A stretch of DNA of 62,983 nucleotides, taken from NCBI GenBank assembly GCA_021772455.1, contig JAJFLY010000007.1, positions 1-62,983 on the forward strand, read 5' to 3'. The notes below the pieces were generated by a model, which worked only from the letters and a program-made list of their open reading frames with translations, was not told where the DNA came from and did not search any database. This document shows, piece by piece, positions 43,065 through 51,737 of this stretch. The position numbers were made by a program, and so were the translations under genes. The DNA is from Chlamydiota bacterium (GTDB lineage: Bacteria; Chlamydiota; Chlamydiia; Chlamydiales; JAAKFR01). Positions within the stretch are counted from its first letter, which is position 1. Every line of letters starts with the position of its first letter.

Positions 43065-45049
43065 TCCCCTTCCATTCGATATTTCCACTCCCAATCAGCC
43101 CGCTCTTTTTGGAAAGAGCCATCAGGTTTGGCAATCCACCGCTCCCCATTGGGTACGCAAATCATCTGATTTCCTTGAAATGTGACATTTTCCGCATAAA
43201 ACTCTGAGTGCCCCTCTAGGTGAATGGCCAAGGCTTCGTGGCGCTCGATCTGGTTTTTCCAATAGCAATTTGATGCGTCGCGGTTGATCCCTTTATTTTC
43301 CACCCGCACCCCCTTCAACACACACTTACCCGTTTGCTGACTGTAGCGGAGTAGCCCCTGTGAATGGTGCCCCATCACATTGCGGGCTTCAATGAGACAG
43401 CTCCCCTCCAAATCGAGATCTTCTATTTCCACATCGGCGATTTCCAACTGAAGCTCAGCATTTTTTGCAAATTTTCCCTTGCGGATTTTTTGGGTAATCA
43501 ACGTGTAGAGAGGACCCAAAGCAGGGTGGTAAAGAAAGAGGTGCGAAGGACCCTCCTTCAAATATGTCTCGGGAGAGCAAAAATCACCGATCTCTGTGCC
43601 ACACTTTTTCTTCAAAAGCGCGTGAGCATTGTAAAGCAGATCGTAAAAGGCCCCCTCAGGAGTTTCCATCAGTCCCCCCCCCTCTTCCAAGCTTCGCTTT
43701 GTTGCAGAAATCGTGCGACGCCTCTCGTTGTAGGTCAGAAAGGTTGGAAGTTTTCCCCCTTTTTTAGCAGGCAGTGCGTCACTGATATTTTGCATCATGC
43801 TCTCCAGCCGCCCTCCACTCTCCTCTTTCATGTTCAAAATCAGACCCGGCAGAGGATTTTTTTGAATCACCGGCTGAAGCAGCTTGATGTCAGCATACAA
43901 AATGTTCGTATTAGCAGGGTAGGGGTGCTCTTCGATTCCGTATTTCTTAAACTCGGTGTACTCGATATTCGAAAGATGGGTGAACTCACCAACCTCTTTC
44001 ACCACCAAAGCCCCCTCGGCAGCATTTGGGAGGCGCTCACAGGAGGCGAATCCAAAAGCTTTTCCCTCCTTTTTCCCCACTCCAAGAAGGGCGATCAGCC
44101 CATTATCAATCCCAGCAATCGGGTTATTGATTTGCCGTATCAAAAGAGCATGTGTATTTTGCGCGCGGAACCATGAGAAGACCCCCTGCTCTTCGGCTGT
44201 CCGCCACAAGGCGCCATGGCCACCTGGCTGCAACAACGGTTCAAGTGGCGCGCGCATCACCCACTCTCCTTGGGCGCTAATTACGGGCACCGAAAGCTGG
44301 GAGAAGAGAGAGAAACTCTCCACTGGACGCCCAAACCAGTGGTTTTTTTCACAAATCCTCCGAGCGCGGCGCGCATTTTTTTTCTCATGTGACGTCATCA
44401 TCGCAATTGGCACCGTCACCTGCATGCCAAAGAGTCGGAAGTAGAGAAACTCGCGCGCCTGTACATCGCGCACAAGGCCATGCAGTAGCGTACGACCCAA
44501 AAAAGGTAAGCAGGCGGCGGGGAGAGGATCTCCGCTGTTCGATAATAGGTTCAAGCGCGATCCAAGCCCCCCAATTGGGTAGAGCTCACCCGTTTCAGGT
44601 AGAGCTCGAATCCCCGCTGCAACAGCGCTCTCTACTTCGGCTGAATGGGAGGTAAGATCAATTCCAGAAGCTCGCCCATAGCTCGGTTTAGACTCTTTAG
44701 AATGTTTTTGTGCGAGCAGTTGCAACACATTCAAATGATATCCAACAATCCCGCCAATACTCTCGTAAAACCGATCGATCCTTGCAAATGTCTTCAACAA
44801 GGCGCTCACCTTTTGCCTCGAAGGATCGCCTTCCCCAAAAAGATTTTTCTCCTGTTTGATCGCGATTAAGGAGAGAAGAGCTATTTTAGATGGAAGATCG
44901 TCTGTAAAATGCTTACAAAGGCCTCCTGAGGTCATTTTGTCATGCTGAAAATGGGACAGGAAAATTTCTTGTTTTTCCTCTAATCCCTTGCTCTTTTTAA
45001 GAGATGCGGCAAGAGGGGTCAGTATTTCGATTTCTTCTTGAAAATTCAT
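43034..45049 (-). CDS. UDP-sugar pyrophosphorylase resembling plant chloroplast UGP3
   Basis: 671 residues. The nucleotidyltransferase core opens at 155-187 (LYPIGGLGSRL, then LPAACLPFLGRTLL), the UTP-binding loop of the UAP/UGP class. VQAREFLYFRLFGMQVTVPI and a later PGGHGALW follow, with a WF pair downstream. These three blocks resemble Arabidopsis UGP3, the plastid UDP-glucose pyrophosphorylase for sulfolipid, as I remember it. The N-terminal 150 residues are helical; the last 120 form a beta-rich, parallel-helix-like tail. The likely reaction is UTP + sugar-1-phosphate to UDP-sugar, and the sugar is uncertain. Larger than ordinary bacterial homologues. Confidence 0.75.
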   Translation of the reverse strand: MNFQEEIEILTPLAASLKKSKGLEEKQEIFLSHFQHDKMTSGGLCKHFTDDLPSKIALLSLIAIKQEKNLFGEGDPSRQKVSALLKTFARIDRFYESIGGIVGYHLNVLQLLAQKHSKESKPSYGRASGIDLTSHSAEVESAVAAGIRALPETGELYPIGGLGSRLNLLSNSGDPLPAACLPFLGRTLLHGLVRDVQAREFLYFRLFGMQVTVPIAMMTSHEKKNARRARRICEKNHWFGRPVESFSLFSQLSVPVISAQGEWVMRAPLEPLLQPGGHGALWRTAEEQGVFSWFRAQNTHALLIRQINNPIAGIDNGLIALLGVGKKEGKAFGFASCERLPNAAEGALVVKEVGEFTHLSNIEYTEFKKYGIEEHPYPANTNILYADIKLLQPVIQKNPLPGLILNMKEESGGRLESMMQNISDALPAKKGGKLPTFLTYNERRRTISATKRSLEEGGGLMETPEGAFYDLLYNAHALLKKKCGTEIGDFCSPETYLKEGPSHLFLYHPALGPLYTLITQKIRKGKFAKNAELQLEIADVEIEDLDLEGSCLIEARNVMGHHSQGLLRYSQQTGKCVLKGVRVENKGINRDASNCYWKNQIERHEALAIHLEGHSEFYAENVTFQGNQMICVPNGERWIAKPDGSFQKERADWEWKYRMEGDQVLSGQYFS

Positions 45050-45127
45050 AGTGTAAAAAAATAGTGTATAAACTGTTAAACATCAAACATTTAAAATTTC
45101 TCTATAGAGAGCGGGTTTTTATTTGTT

Positions 45128-45156
45128 TTGACGAGAAACACCTAGGAACGATAAAA
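45128..45156 (+). promoter_or_regulatory. Candidate promoter of the SWIB gene
   Basis: TTGACG (45128-45133), 17-bp spacer, ATAAAA (45151-45156). A good -35 and spacing with a weak -10; AAGGAG lies just before the ATG. Confidence 0.4.
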
Positions 45157-45203
45157 GAATTGGAACGAAGAGTAAACTTTTTTTCCAAGTTAAGGAGTTA
45201 AAC

Positions 45204-45464
45204 ATGGCAACGAAGAAAAAGAATAGCGCATTTATGCAGCCTGTTGAGATCAGCGACGATCTAAAAGCTGTTGTTGGCCCAGGCCCCCTGCCACGCACTG
45301 AAATCATCAAAAAATTGTGGGCATACATCAAGAAAAATAACCTCCAAGATGAGAAAAACAAGCGCAACATCATTCCTGATGAGAAGCTTGCAAAAGTATT
45401 TGGTGGAAAGGCTGCGATCGATATGTTCCAGATGACAAAAAAAGTTTCAGCTCATATTAAGTAG
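45204..45464 (+). CDS. SWIB/MDM2 domain protein
   Basis: 86 residues, nearly all SWIB domain. Signs are GPGPLPRTEIIKKLWAYIK, NNLQDEKNKRNIIPDEKLAK and a final hydrophobic helix. SWIB domains are otherwise typical of eukaryotic chromatin-remodelling complexes; chlamydiae carry a free-standing one (CT460) and a fused copy on topoisomerase I. Role in chromatin condensation is inferred. A strong AAGGAG precedes it, and a hairpin terminator follows. Confidence 0.92.
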   Translation: MATKKKNSAFMQPVEISDDLKAVVGPGPLPRTEIIKKLWAYIKKNNLQDEKNKRNIIPDEKLAKVFGGKAAIDMFQMTKKVSAHIK

Positions 45465-45493
45465 ATCTTTTTGTCATTATCTCTGTATTATGT

Positions 45494-45520
45494 ACGGCAG
45501 CCCTCAAATAGGGTTGCCGT
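45494..45520. terminator. Hairpin terminator between SWIB and lpxG
   Basis: ACGGCAGCCCT and AGGGTTGCCGT pair (11 bp, one G-T) around a CAAAT loop. The downstream sequence is ATTATTATGT, only moderately T-rich, so termination may be partial. Confidence 0.6.
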
Positions 45521-45526
45521 ATTATT

Positions 45527-46480
45527 ATGTCTTTATTTGTTGATTTTTTAAGTATTGCATCAGTTGTGGGGATTTGGCCTCGCTTTATAGAACCTAAAAT
45601 GGTTTCTATCAGCGAGACTCCGTGGCATTTAGAGCCTGATCAGGCCCATTTAGATAACCTCACCATTATCCAACTTAGCGACCTCCACTTTCACAAAGGT
45701 GTGTCACAAAAATTTTTAGATAAAATTGTACGTAGGGTTTGTCGCAAACGTCCCGACCTGATCTTGTTTACGGGCGATTTCCTTTGCTACTCTCAGCTTG
45801 AAGAGGCTGAACGCATTAAAGACTTTCTTCAAAGATTAAAAGCTCCCTTAGGCTGCTTCTGTATTTTCGGAAACCACGACTATAGCCAATATGTGAGTCG
45901 CAACAGGGAAGGAATTTATGATTTAATTCCTCCACCAAATCCCCTCAGAGGTGTTTTAAAAGGCATCAGCACAATTTTCTCAGCTCCTCAAACCCGATAT
46001 GGCGTCTCTGATGCCGTCCTTTCCATCGAGCACCACCAAGAGCTATGCTCCCTTTTGAAGCAGACCCACTTTCAATTACTGGAAAATGCGACCGTCACCT
46101 TGCCCTTAGGTTTGAATATCACAGGTCTTGGTGACATGGCCCTTGGACGGTGCCGCCCCGAGACAGCTTTTGCCGGCTACAACCGGAAATTCCCAGGCAT
46201 GATTCTCTCCCACAATCCCGACTCATTCCCAAAACTGCTCGACTATCCGGGCGATTGGATCTTGTCGGGCCACACCCACGGAGAGCAGATCCACTTCCCT
46301 TGGCCAAAATTTCTCAATCGGGTCTCTCAAAAGCTTGCGCGACTAGATAATCGAGAATATACGCGTGGACTTTTTACCGTCGGCGACAAAAAAATGTATG
46401 TCAGCCGAGGCTTAGGATGTCATAAACCATTCCGCTTCTGCTCAGTTCCTGAAATTTCTGTGATACGGACCTCAATATGA
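45527..46480 (+). CDS. lpxG: Calcineurin-like UDP-2,3-diacylglucosamine hydrolase LpxG
   Basis: 317 residues. Metallophosphoesterase motifs: QLSDLHFH (Asp52, His54), FTGDFL (Asp84), FGNHDY (115-119), and the C-terminal SGHTHGEQ. In C. trachomatis the homologue CT461, at this same location, is LpxG, which cleaves UDP-diacylglucosamine to lipid X in lipid A synthesis. N-terminal hydrophobic stretch at 4-18. Its stop overlaps the ispD ATG by 4 nt. Confidence 0.88.
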   Translation: MSLFVDFLSIASVVGIWPRFIEPKMVSISETPWHLEPDQAHLDNLTIIQLSDLHFHKGVSQKFLDKIVRRVCRKRPDLILFTGDFLCYSQLEEAERIKDFLQRLKAPLGCFCIFGNHDYSQYVSRNREGIYDLIPPPNPLRGVLKGISTIFSAPQTRYGVSDAVLSIEHHQELCSLLKQTHFQLLENATVTLPLGLNITGLGDMALGRCRPETAFAGYNRKFPGMILSHNPDSFPKLLDYPGDWILSGHTHGEQIHFPWPKFLNRVSQKLARLDNREYTRGLFTVGDKKMYVSRGLGCHKPFRFCSVPEISVIRTSI

Positions 46481-47151
46481 AAATTAGTGCAGTCCTACTT
46501 GCCGGTGGAATGGGCGCGCGCATGGAAAGCCCCCTTCCCAAACAATACCTCCTACTTAATGGGAAACCGATCGCGTGCCACAGCCTGGAAATTTTCCTAA
46601 ATCATCCCATGGTAGAGCAAGTCATCGTTGTGTGCGCTCTTGAATTCCGCCCCCACTTTTCCAGATACTCCGTTCAATTTGCAGATCCAGGCGCACGTAG
46701 ACAAGATTCTCTATTTAACGGACTTGAGATTGCAAAGCACCCATGGGTATGCGTCCACGATGCGGCGCGCCCAAATCTTACAGCTGAACTGCTCGACCGT
46801 TTGATCGAAGAGGGAAAAGAGGTTGGTGCTGCAACGCTCGCCCTGCCGGTAAAAAATACCGTCAAAGAGTGTGATCAAAACGGATTTGTAAGCTCCACAC
46901 CCGATCGCCACTACATTTGGGAAGTGCAAACCCCACAGCTTCTAACTAAAGAGATTCTAGAAAAGGGCTTTGCGTATGCCAATACCCATCGATTAACCGT
47001 GACCGATGACGTCTCCTTAGCCGAGCTCATCGGCCACCCCGTAAAACTTGTTTCCGGCTCATATCAAAACATAAAAATCACAACCCCCGAAGATTTGCTT
47101 CTATGCCAAAGTATAAGCTCACAATCTCCTACGATGGAAGCGCATACGTAG
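46477..47151 (+). CDS. ispD: 2-C-methyl-D-erythritol 4-phosphate cytidylyltransferase IspD
   Basis: Third step of the MEP pathway: joins CTP and methylerythritol phosphate. 224 residues. The CTP-binding motif LLAGGMGARM is followed by PLPKQYL; VHDAARPN lies in the central part and DDVSLAELIG in the C-terminal part. Overlaps lpxG by 4 nt upstream and truA by 49 nt downstream, so the three are likely one transcript. Confidence 0.95.
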   Translation: MKISAVLLAGGMGARMESPLPKQYLLLNGKPIACHSLEIFLNHPMVEQVIVVCALEFRPHFSRYSVQFADPGARRQDSLFNGLEIAKHPWVCVHDAARPNLTAELLDRLIEEGKEVGAATLALPVKNTVKECDQNGFVSSTPDRHYIWEVQTPQLLTKEILEKGFAYANTHRLTVTDDVSLAELIGHPVKLVSGSYQNIKITTPEDLLLCQSISSQSPTMEAHT

Positions 47152-47876
47152 GGTGGCAAATCCAGCCAAATGGCACATCGATTCAAGGATTGCTTGAAGA
47201 GGCGTTATCCACCCTTCTTAAAACCCAAACGCGCGTAATCGGTGCAGGGCGTACCGACGCTGGGGTGCACGCTTTGAGACAAGCTGCCCATTTCGTATCG
47301 GAGCAAGAATGCGACACCTCCCTATTACTCCGCTCTATGAACGGGATGCTCCCTCACGACATCCGCGTTCTTGAATTAGAGCTTGTTCTAGACACCTTTC
47401 ACGCCCAATATTCAGCCGGCGGTAAGGAGTACCACTACCACCTTTGGCTTGGACCGATTGTCACCCCATTTGTCCGCCTCTACCGCCACCAAGTCACCTT
47501 CCCCCTCGATCTTGAGCTTTTAAGGCGAGCAGCCCAAGAGTTTGTGGGAACACATGATTTTGCCACCTTCGCTAATCTTGGCAGCTCCGTCAAAACAACC
47601 GTGCGCAACATCAAACGGATCGATGTTGTGGAGCAAGAGGGAGGAGTACGACTCGAATTTGAAGGGAACGGTTTTCTCTATAAAATGGTGCGCAACATCG
47701 TCGGCACGCTAATTGAAGTGGCAAGTGGAAAAAGAGAGTGGCACGAAATCCGCGCCTTGCTTGCCGCAAAAGATAGGCGCGCTGGCGGAATCGCAGCTCC
47801 TGCTCGTGGCCTATGCCTTATGCACGTAAAGTATGAAAATTTGGAATGTGCGAAAACCCATTCCCCAAAGCTTTAA
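47103..47876 (+). CDS. truA: tRNA pseudouridine synthase A
   Basis: Isomerises uridines 38-40 in the tRNA anticodon arm. 257 residues. Catalytic Asp lies in GAGRTDAGVHAL. YDGSAYVGWQ near the N-terminus and RNIVGTLIEVASGKRE with KDRRAGGIAAPARGL in the C-terminal half are diagnostic. The start at 47103 lies inside ispD (49-nt overlap), and the 3' end overlaps the HAD gene by 59 nt on the opposite strand. Confidence 0.95.
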   Translation: MPKYKLTISYDGSAYVGWQIQPNGTSIQGLLEEALSTLLKTQTRVIGAGRTDAGVHALRQAAHFVSEQECDTSLLLRSMNGMLPHDIRVLELELVLDTFHAQYSAGGKEYHYHLWLGPIVTPFVRLYRHQVTFPLDLELLRRAAQEFVGTHDFATFANLGSSVKTTVRNIKRIDVVEQEGGVRLEFEGNGFLYKMVRNIVGTLIEVASGKREWHEIRALLAAKDRRAGGIAAPARGLCLMHVKYENLECAKTHSPKL

Positions 47877-48492
47877 CTTCATCCTCAGAAAACAAATCAG
47901 TGACCAAAAAAGCCTCGGCTGGCGTCCCCAAAAGAGCTTGCAAGCCGCGCGGAGAGTCTTCAAACCCCACGATGCGATCCCCTTCTGCTGCTAATTTCTC
48001 AATCGCTTTTAGATAACATTCCGATGAAGGTTTAGGCTCGGAGTAGTCTTCGCGCGTGATCCAATTTGGAATCGAATTCAAGATCGGCTGATTTGCGCGA
48101 ATCATGTCGATTTGCGCGCGGCTCGAGTGGGTGACCACACACCGCTTGATACCTGCCCGATCGAGCTCTTTTAGAAGAACCTCAACCCCCGGCATAAGCG
48201 TCACGCCACGTGTCTCTAACAATTCAGCGTAAGCCTCGCCTTTTTCTTGATAGTGCACCTTCCAATTAGGTCCCAAATCAGGAAATTCTTTGCAGATCCC
48301 CTCCTTGGGCCCGGTTCCATTATACATCGCATGGCGGATATAGGTAGGCATATCCCATGGAAGCGAAAATCCCCGATCCGCGCACATTTTCTTGTATGCC
48401 AAATAGTGAAGCTCTTCGGTATTCACAAGAATTCCGTCGAAATCAAAGAGAAAAAGTTGATAATCGTAAATCCAATGCATAAAAAACATCAT
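47818..48492 (-). CDS. HAD-family phosphatase (Gph/beta-PGM-like)
   Basis: 224 residues. The N-terminal motif is DFDGILVNTEE: the nucleophile Asp and second Asp remain, but the third is Asn instead of Asp/Ser-Thr. Cap domain in the middle, CVVTHSSRAQ as motif II, and VGFEDSPRGLQAL as motif IV. Resembles beta-phosphoglucomutase/phosphoglycolate phosphatase members; substrate not readable. Corresponds in position to CT464. Start may be ATG 48492, 48489 or 48480; the last abuts the divergent lipoprotein start. Confidence 0.82.
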   Translation of the reverse strand: MMFFMHWIYDYQLFLFDFDGILVNTEELHYLAYKKMCADRGFSLPWDMPTYIRHAMYNGTGPKEGICKEFPDLGPNWKVHYQEKGEAYAELLETRGVTLMPGVEVLLKELDRAGIKRCVVTHSSRAQIDMIRANQPILNSIPNWITREDYSEPKPSSECYLKAIEKLAAEGDRIVGFEDSPRGLQALLGTPAEAFLVTDLFSEDEVKALGNGFSHIPNFHTLRA

Positions 48493-49275
48493 AAAGCTCT
48501 GCTGCTATTTCTTCTACTCTTTGTTTCCGGGTGTACAAACGAGGAAAAAAAGCTCCGGCGGGAAAATTTACGGGGAGAGCATCTCATCCGCAAACATGAT
48601 GAATATTTTTTCACACCTCCCCCTCCTCAGCCTCGCAGCCGAGAAAGTTACCCCTGGGAGGACAAATACATCGGCAGCTTCCCCCGGATTTCCAAAGAAT
48701 TTTTTCGCTGTAAAGGCAACCCTCTCAACCCCGTCATCGTCCAAGATCGGGGCGACAAAGAGTCTTTTTACTATCGCGATTGCTCCGGAAGGCGACACGG
48801 TCTACCGATCAAAGATGGACAGGAGTTTGTCTACCCTTGCCTCATCAATCTGCTCAATTTCGTGCAAGAAAAGACCGAAAAAAGGGTCGTGATCACCGCT
48901 GGCCACCGCTGCCCAACCCACAATGCCTACTGCGACTACACCCCCTATAACTGGGGCTCCAAACACATGCTAGGTGCCGAGGTCGATTTTTATGTCGAAG
49001 GGATGGAAGAGCAGCCCGAGGCTATTATCAAAATTTTGATGGAATACTACCCCGAGGAAGAGTTTACCCGTTTCAAAAGCGAAGGGCTCAATATCTCCAC
49101 CCCTCCTTGGTACAACAAAGAGATCTTTATCAAGCTCTACCACCCCCTTGAGGGGCGGAATCATGATAACCAACACGCCTATCCCTATATCGGGATTCAG
49201 GTCCGTTATGATTGCGAGGAGAATAAGCGCATCATTTTTAATCAGGAGCAATCGCAAAACTATTTGCGCCATTAG
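48475..49275 (+). CDS. Lipoprotein with M15-like peptidase domain
   Basis: 266 residues. Lipid signal: ALLLFLLLFVSGC with Cys at 20, so an envelope lipoprotein. The C-terminal half carries VVITAGHRCPTHN and SKHMLGAEVDFYV, matching the zinc-ligand patterns of M15/VanX-like D-Ala peptidases (GHRxxxHN, SxHxxGxAxD). This fits cell-wall trimming in an organism with reduced peptidoglycan. I chose ATG 48475 because the longer frame is antisense to the HAD gene. The tRNA-Leu gene starts 32 nt later. Confidence 0.8.
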   Translation: MHKKHHKALLLFLLLFVSGCTNEEKKLRRENLRGEHLIRKHDEYFFTPPPPQPRSRESYPWEDKYIGSFPRISKEFFRCKGNPLNPVIVQDRGDKESFYYRDCSGRRHGLPIKDGQEFVYPCLINLLNFVQEKTEKRVVITAGHRCPTHNAYCDYTPYNWGSKHMLGAEVDFYVEGMEEQPEAIIKILMEYYPEEEFTRFKSEGLNISTPPWYNKEIFIKLYHPLEGRNHDNQHAYPYIGIQVRYDCEENKRIIFNQEQSQNYLRH

Positions 49276-49306
49276 TAACGGTTCGGTATTATCTTGGTGT
49301 TTCATT

Positions 49307-49390
49307 GCCGACGTGGTGAAATTGGTATACGCGGTAGACTCAAAATCTACTCCTAGCAATAGGGTGTCGGTTCGAGTCCGACCGTCGGCA
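49307..49390 (+). tRNA. tRNA-Leu (CAA anticodon)
   Basis: 84-nt class II tRNA. Acceptor GCCGACG/CGTCGGC with discriminator A. The anticodon arm GTAGA/TCTAC has loop CTCAAAA, giving CAA, which reads TTG codons. A long variable arm and GGTTCGAGTCC T loop are present. CCA is not encoded. Confidence 0.95.
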
Positions 49391-49394
49391 CTTC

Positions 49395-49436
49395 GCCGGA
49401 GATATTTCTAAAGGTCGATCTATCTCCGGCTTTTTT
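49395..49436 (+). terminator. Rho-independent terminator after tRNA-Leu
   Basis: GCCGGAGATA (49395-49404) pairs perfectly with TATCTCCGGC (49421-49430), followed by TTTTTT. It starts 5 nt after the tRNA. Confidence 0.93.
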
Positions 49437-49452
49437 CAAAAGGATAACACCT

Positions 49453-50361
49453 GTGAGCGCAACCCCTCCCCTTTTAGACCCTCTTTTTTTGACACACAAT
49501 CGGCAAAGTCACCTTTCATTAGAAGATGAAATTCAAAAGCTCAAGGAGACGATTCGACAACAAGGAGATCTGCCACACACCACGATCAAAGAGCAGCTAG
49601 AGCTTTTAAACGACCTAGCTCAATTCCCTTTAGGTCAATTTCTCATTCAAAACAAAGGGCTTAATGGATTGTGGACCGATTATATTCTCATGCATGCTAA
49701 GCGTGGTCGAGTGACAGACAAGCCTTTGTCAACCTTAGAAGATTTCATGCTAAATCGAGCCCCTACCGTCCTCGCAACCCAAGAGCGTTTTGGTATTTTC
49801 CAAGAAGAGCTTCAAAAGCGATGCCAAAATGGCGTTACGCTCGCTTCCATCCCTTGTGGCTTAATGAGTGATCTATTGACTCTAGACACCACTGATTGCG
49901 AGCTTTTGGGTATCGATATCGACAAAGAATCCCTCGAAAAGGTCTCTTGCGATCGTGTAATTACAATTGAAGGCGATGCATGGACAACTCCCCTCCCTCA
50001 CCAAGTTGACGTGATTACAAGTAACGGCCTTAACATCTATGAACCTGATGAGACACGCGTGATTGAACTTTATCGTCAATTCTACGACAACCTTAAACCA
50101 GGCGGCACACTCATTACGAGTTTCTTAACCCCTCCGCCAGCGTTATCTTCCGATTCGGAATGGATCCTAGATAAAATTAACCCAGAGGATGCGCGCCTTC
50201 AAAAGGTCATTTTTGCTGACATTCTCGCCGCCACATGGCAGGTCTACCGGACATCCGAGGAGACAACCAGGCAATTGGAGATTGCAGGCTTCCACGAAAT
50301 TGAAATTATCAAAGGTAAAGCTGGCATATTCCCAACTGTGATTGCGCACAAACTCTTTTAG
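49453..50361 (+). CDS. SAM-dependent class I methyltransferase
   Basis: 302 residues with GTG start at 49453. A Rossmann motif I variant SIPCGLMSDLL leads to the acidic strand LLGIDIDKES. DVITSNGLNIYE follows, then LKPGGTLITSFL, the usual strand 5 pattern. The substrate-binding N-terminus (1-150) is helical. No named family recognised. The gene has a spacing of 5 nt to the deformylase fusion, so they are probably co-transcribed. Confidence 0.75.
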   Translation: MSATPPLLDPLFLTHNRQSHLSLEDEIQKLKETIRQQGDLPHTTIKEQLELLNDLAQFPLGQFLIQNKGLNGLWTDYILMHAKRGRVTDKPLSTLEDFMLNRAPTVLATQERFGIFQEELQKRCQNGVTLASIPCGLMSDLLTLDTTDCELLGIDIDKESLEKVSCDRVITIEGDAWTTPLPHQVDVITSNGLNIYEPDETRVIELYRQFYDNLKPGGTLITSFLTPPPALSSDSEWILDKINPEDARLQKVIFADILAATWQVYRTSEETTRQLEIAGFHEIEIIKGKAGIFPTVIAHKLF

Positions 50362-50366
50362 GATTA

Positions 50367-51365
50367 ATGAAAATTATGACAGATACTCGTAAAAATCTTT
50401 GCCCCTGTTCGAGCGGTAAGCTCTATGAGGAGTGTTGTAAGCCCTTGCACGAGGGGAAAGTAGCTGAAAATGCGGAGCAGCTAATGCGTTCGCGCTTCTC
50501 TGCCTATGCCCTAAATCTTCCCAAATACATCATCAAAACAACCCACCCCTCAAGCCCTCAGTATTCTAAGAATAAGTTTGCTTGGAAACGGAGTATCTCT
50601 CAATTTTCGACAGCAGCCACCTTTGACAAGTTAGAGATCCTTGATTTCAAGGAAAATAAAATGGTCGCTACGGTCACTTTTACAGCTTATATCACCCAAG
50701 ATGATGCCGATTCTACCTTCACTGAGAAAAGCTATTTTGAATTCTTGGGCGGAAGATGGCTATACCGGAGCGGCAGGCTTGAAGAGGGGCACGCTCCCAA
50801 TCTGGTAACAACCGGCCAATTGAAACTTCTTCCACTTGCCTACTATGGAGATCCTATTTTAAGAAAAGTGGCTGATCCTGTAGGAGAAATCACCGATGAG
50901 ATTCGAGCATTGGCAGAAGAGATGATCGAAACGATGGATGCGTGTGATGGACTCGGTCTTGCAGCTCCGCAAGTGCACCACTCGATTCGGATGTTTGTCA
51001 CCCGCCCTCCTCCTGCTGAGGATGAAGCGGAGAAGCACGCCCTTGGTGAGGTGAAAGTTTTCATCAATCCTAAAATTACCGCTTCAAGTAGTGAAACGTG
51101 GAGAGCGGAGGAAGGGTGTCTTTCGATTCCAGCGATCCATGGCGATGTCAAACGTGCACATGAAATCACAGTCGAATACACAGATCTCGAGGGAAAGACA
51201 AAAACAGAAACATTTTCTGGGTGGCCGGCAAAAATTTTTCAACATGAAAACGATCACATCGATGGGATCCTTTTTATCGATTATTTGGATGTGCAAGAGC
51301 GGCAAAAATTAGAGCCCCTACTTAAAAATCTAGAAAAACACATCCACGATGGCACAGAAATGTAG
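50367..51365 (+). CDS. def: YchJ/SEC-C domain fused to peptide deformylase
   Basis: 332 residues in one frame. Residues 8-140 form a YchJ-type unit: SEC-C zinc motif CPC (Cys12, Cys14) with CC (Cys23, Cys24) and the NTF2-like body RSRFSAYALN through YFEFLGGRWLYRSGR. Residues 155-320 form a deformylase with all three motifs: GLGLAAPQV, EEGCLSIP (Cys251) and QHENDHIDG (His293, Glu294, His297). Deformylase removes the N-formyl group from nascent proteins. The two parts are normally separate genes. No frameshift or stop lies at the junction. Start ATG 50367; Met5 is possible too. Confidence 0.9.
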   Translation: MKIMTDTRKNLCPCSSGKLYEECCKPLHEGKVAENAEQLMRSRFSAYALNLPKYIIKTTHPSSPQYSKNKFAWKRSISQFSTAATFDKLEILDFKENKMVATVTFTAYITQDDADSTFTEKSYFEFLGGRWLYRSGRLEEGHAPNLVTTGQLKLLPLAYYGDPILRKVADPVGEITDEIRALAEEMIETMDACDGLGLAAPQVHHSIRMFVTRPPPAEDEAEKHALGEVKVFINPKITASSSETWRAEEGCLSIPAIHGDVKRAHEITVEYTDLEGKTKTETFSGWPAKIFQHENDHIDGILFIDYLDVQERQKLEPLLKNLEKHIHDGTEM

Positions 51366-51413
51366 TTTTTTCTGTTGCAGATAATTTTTTTCTGTCTATT
51401 TTAGTTATCTATT

Positions 51414-51737
51414 ATGAAAGAAGAAAAACTGCTCCATTTACTAAAAAAAAAGAAGGGTTTTTTCGAGACGATACTCGATTTGACCGAGACGGAAGGTGAA
51501 CTTCCGGTTAGTGAATGGATCGCTGTTTTAGAACAGAAAAAAATCCTTCTCACCTGCATCGATGATGTTGACGCAGAAATCCGCCCTTTTCAGCGCGCCA
51601 TGCAGGATCTCTCACAAGAGATTTCCGAAGAGCTGGATTCGATTCGTAAAGTCATTCGCAATATTTTGCATCTCGATTCTCATAATCAACTGAAACGCAA
51701 AGAGGAGCTCAAACTCGATGCAGGACGACCAGAGTGA
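51414..51737 (+). CDS. Small coiled-coil protein upstream of ctcB
   Basis: 107 residues, charged and helical throughout; heptad-like stretches include LVKKKKGFF-type Lys-rich start and AEIRPFQRAMQDLSQEISEEL. Its size and position just before ctcB recall CT466 and FlgN-type export chaperones in the CT466-CT468 block. No motif proves that. The frame overlaps ctcB by 20 nt, which suggests coupled translation. Confidence 0.65.
   Translation: MKEEKLLHLLKKKKGFFETILDLTETEGELPVSEWIAVLEQKKILLTCIDDVDAEIRPFQRAMQDLSQEISEELDSIRKVIRNILHLDSHNQLKRKEELKLDAGRPE

Noticed and set aside
43364-44176. 270-codon plus-strand ORF opposite the UGP3-like gene
   Set aside because: It is a shadow in a high-GC third-position stretch; the minus frame carries the conserved nucleotidyltransferase motifs and no family resemblance appears in this one.
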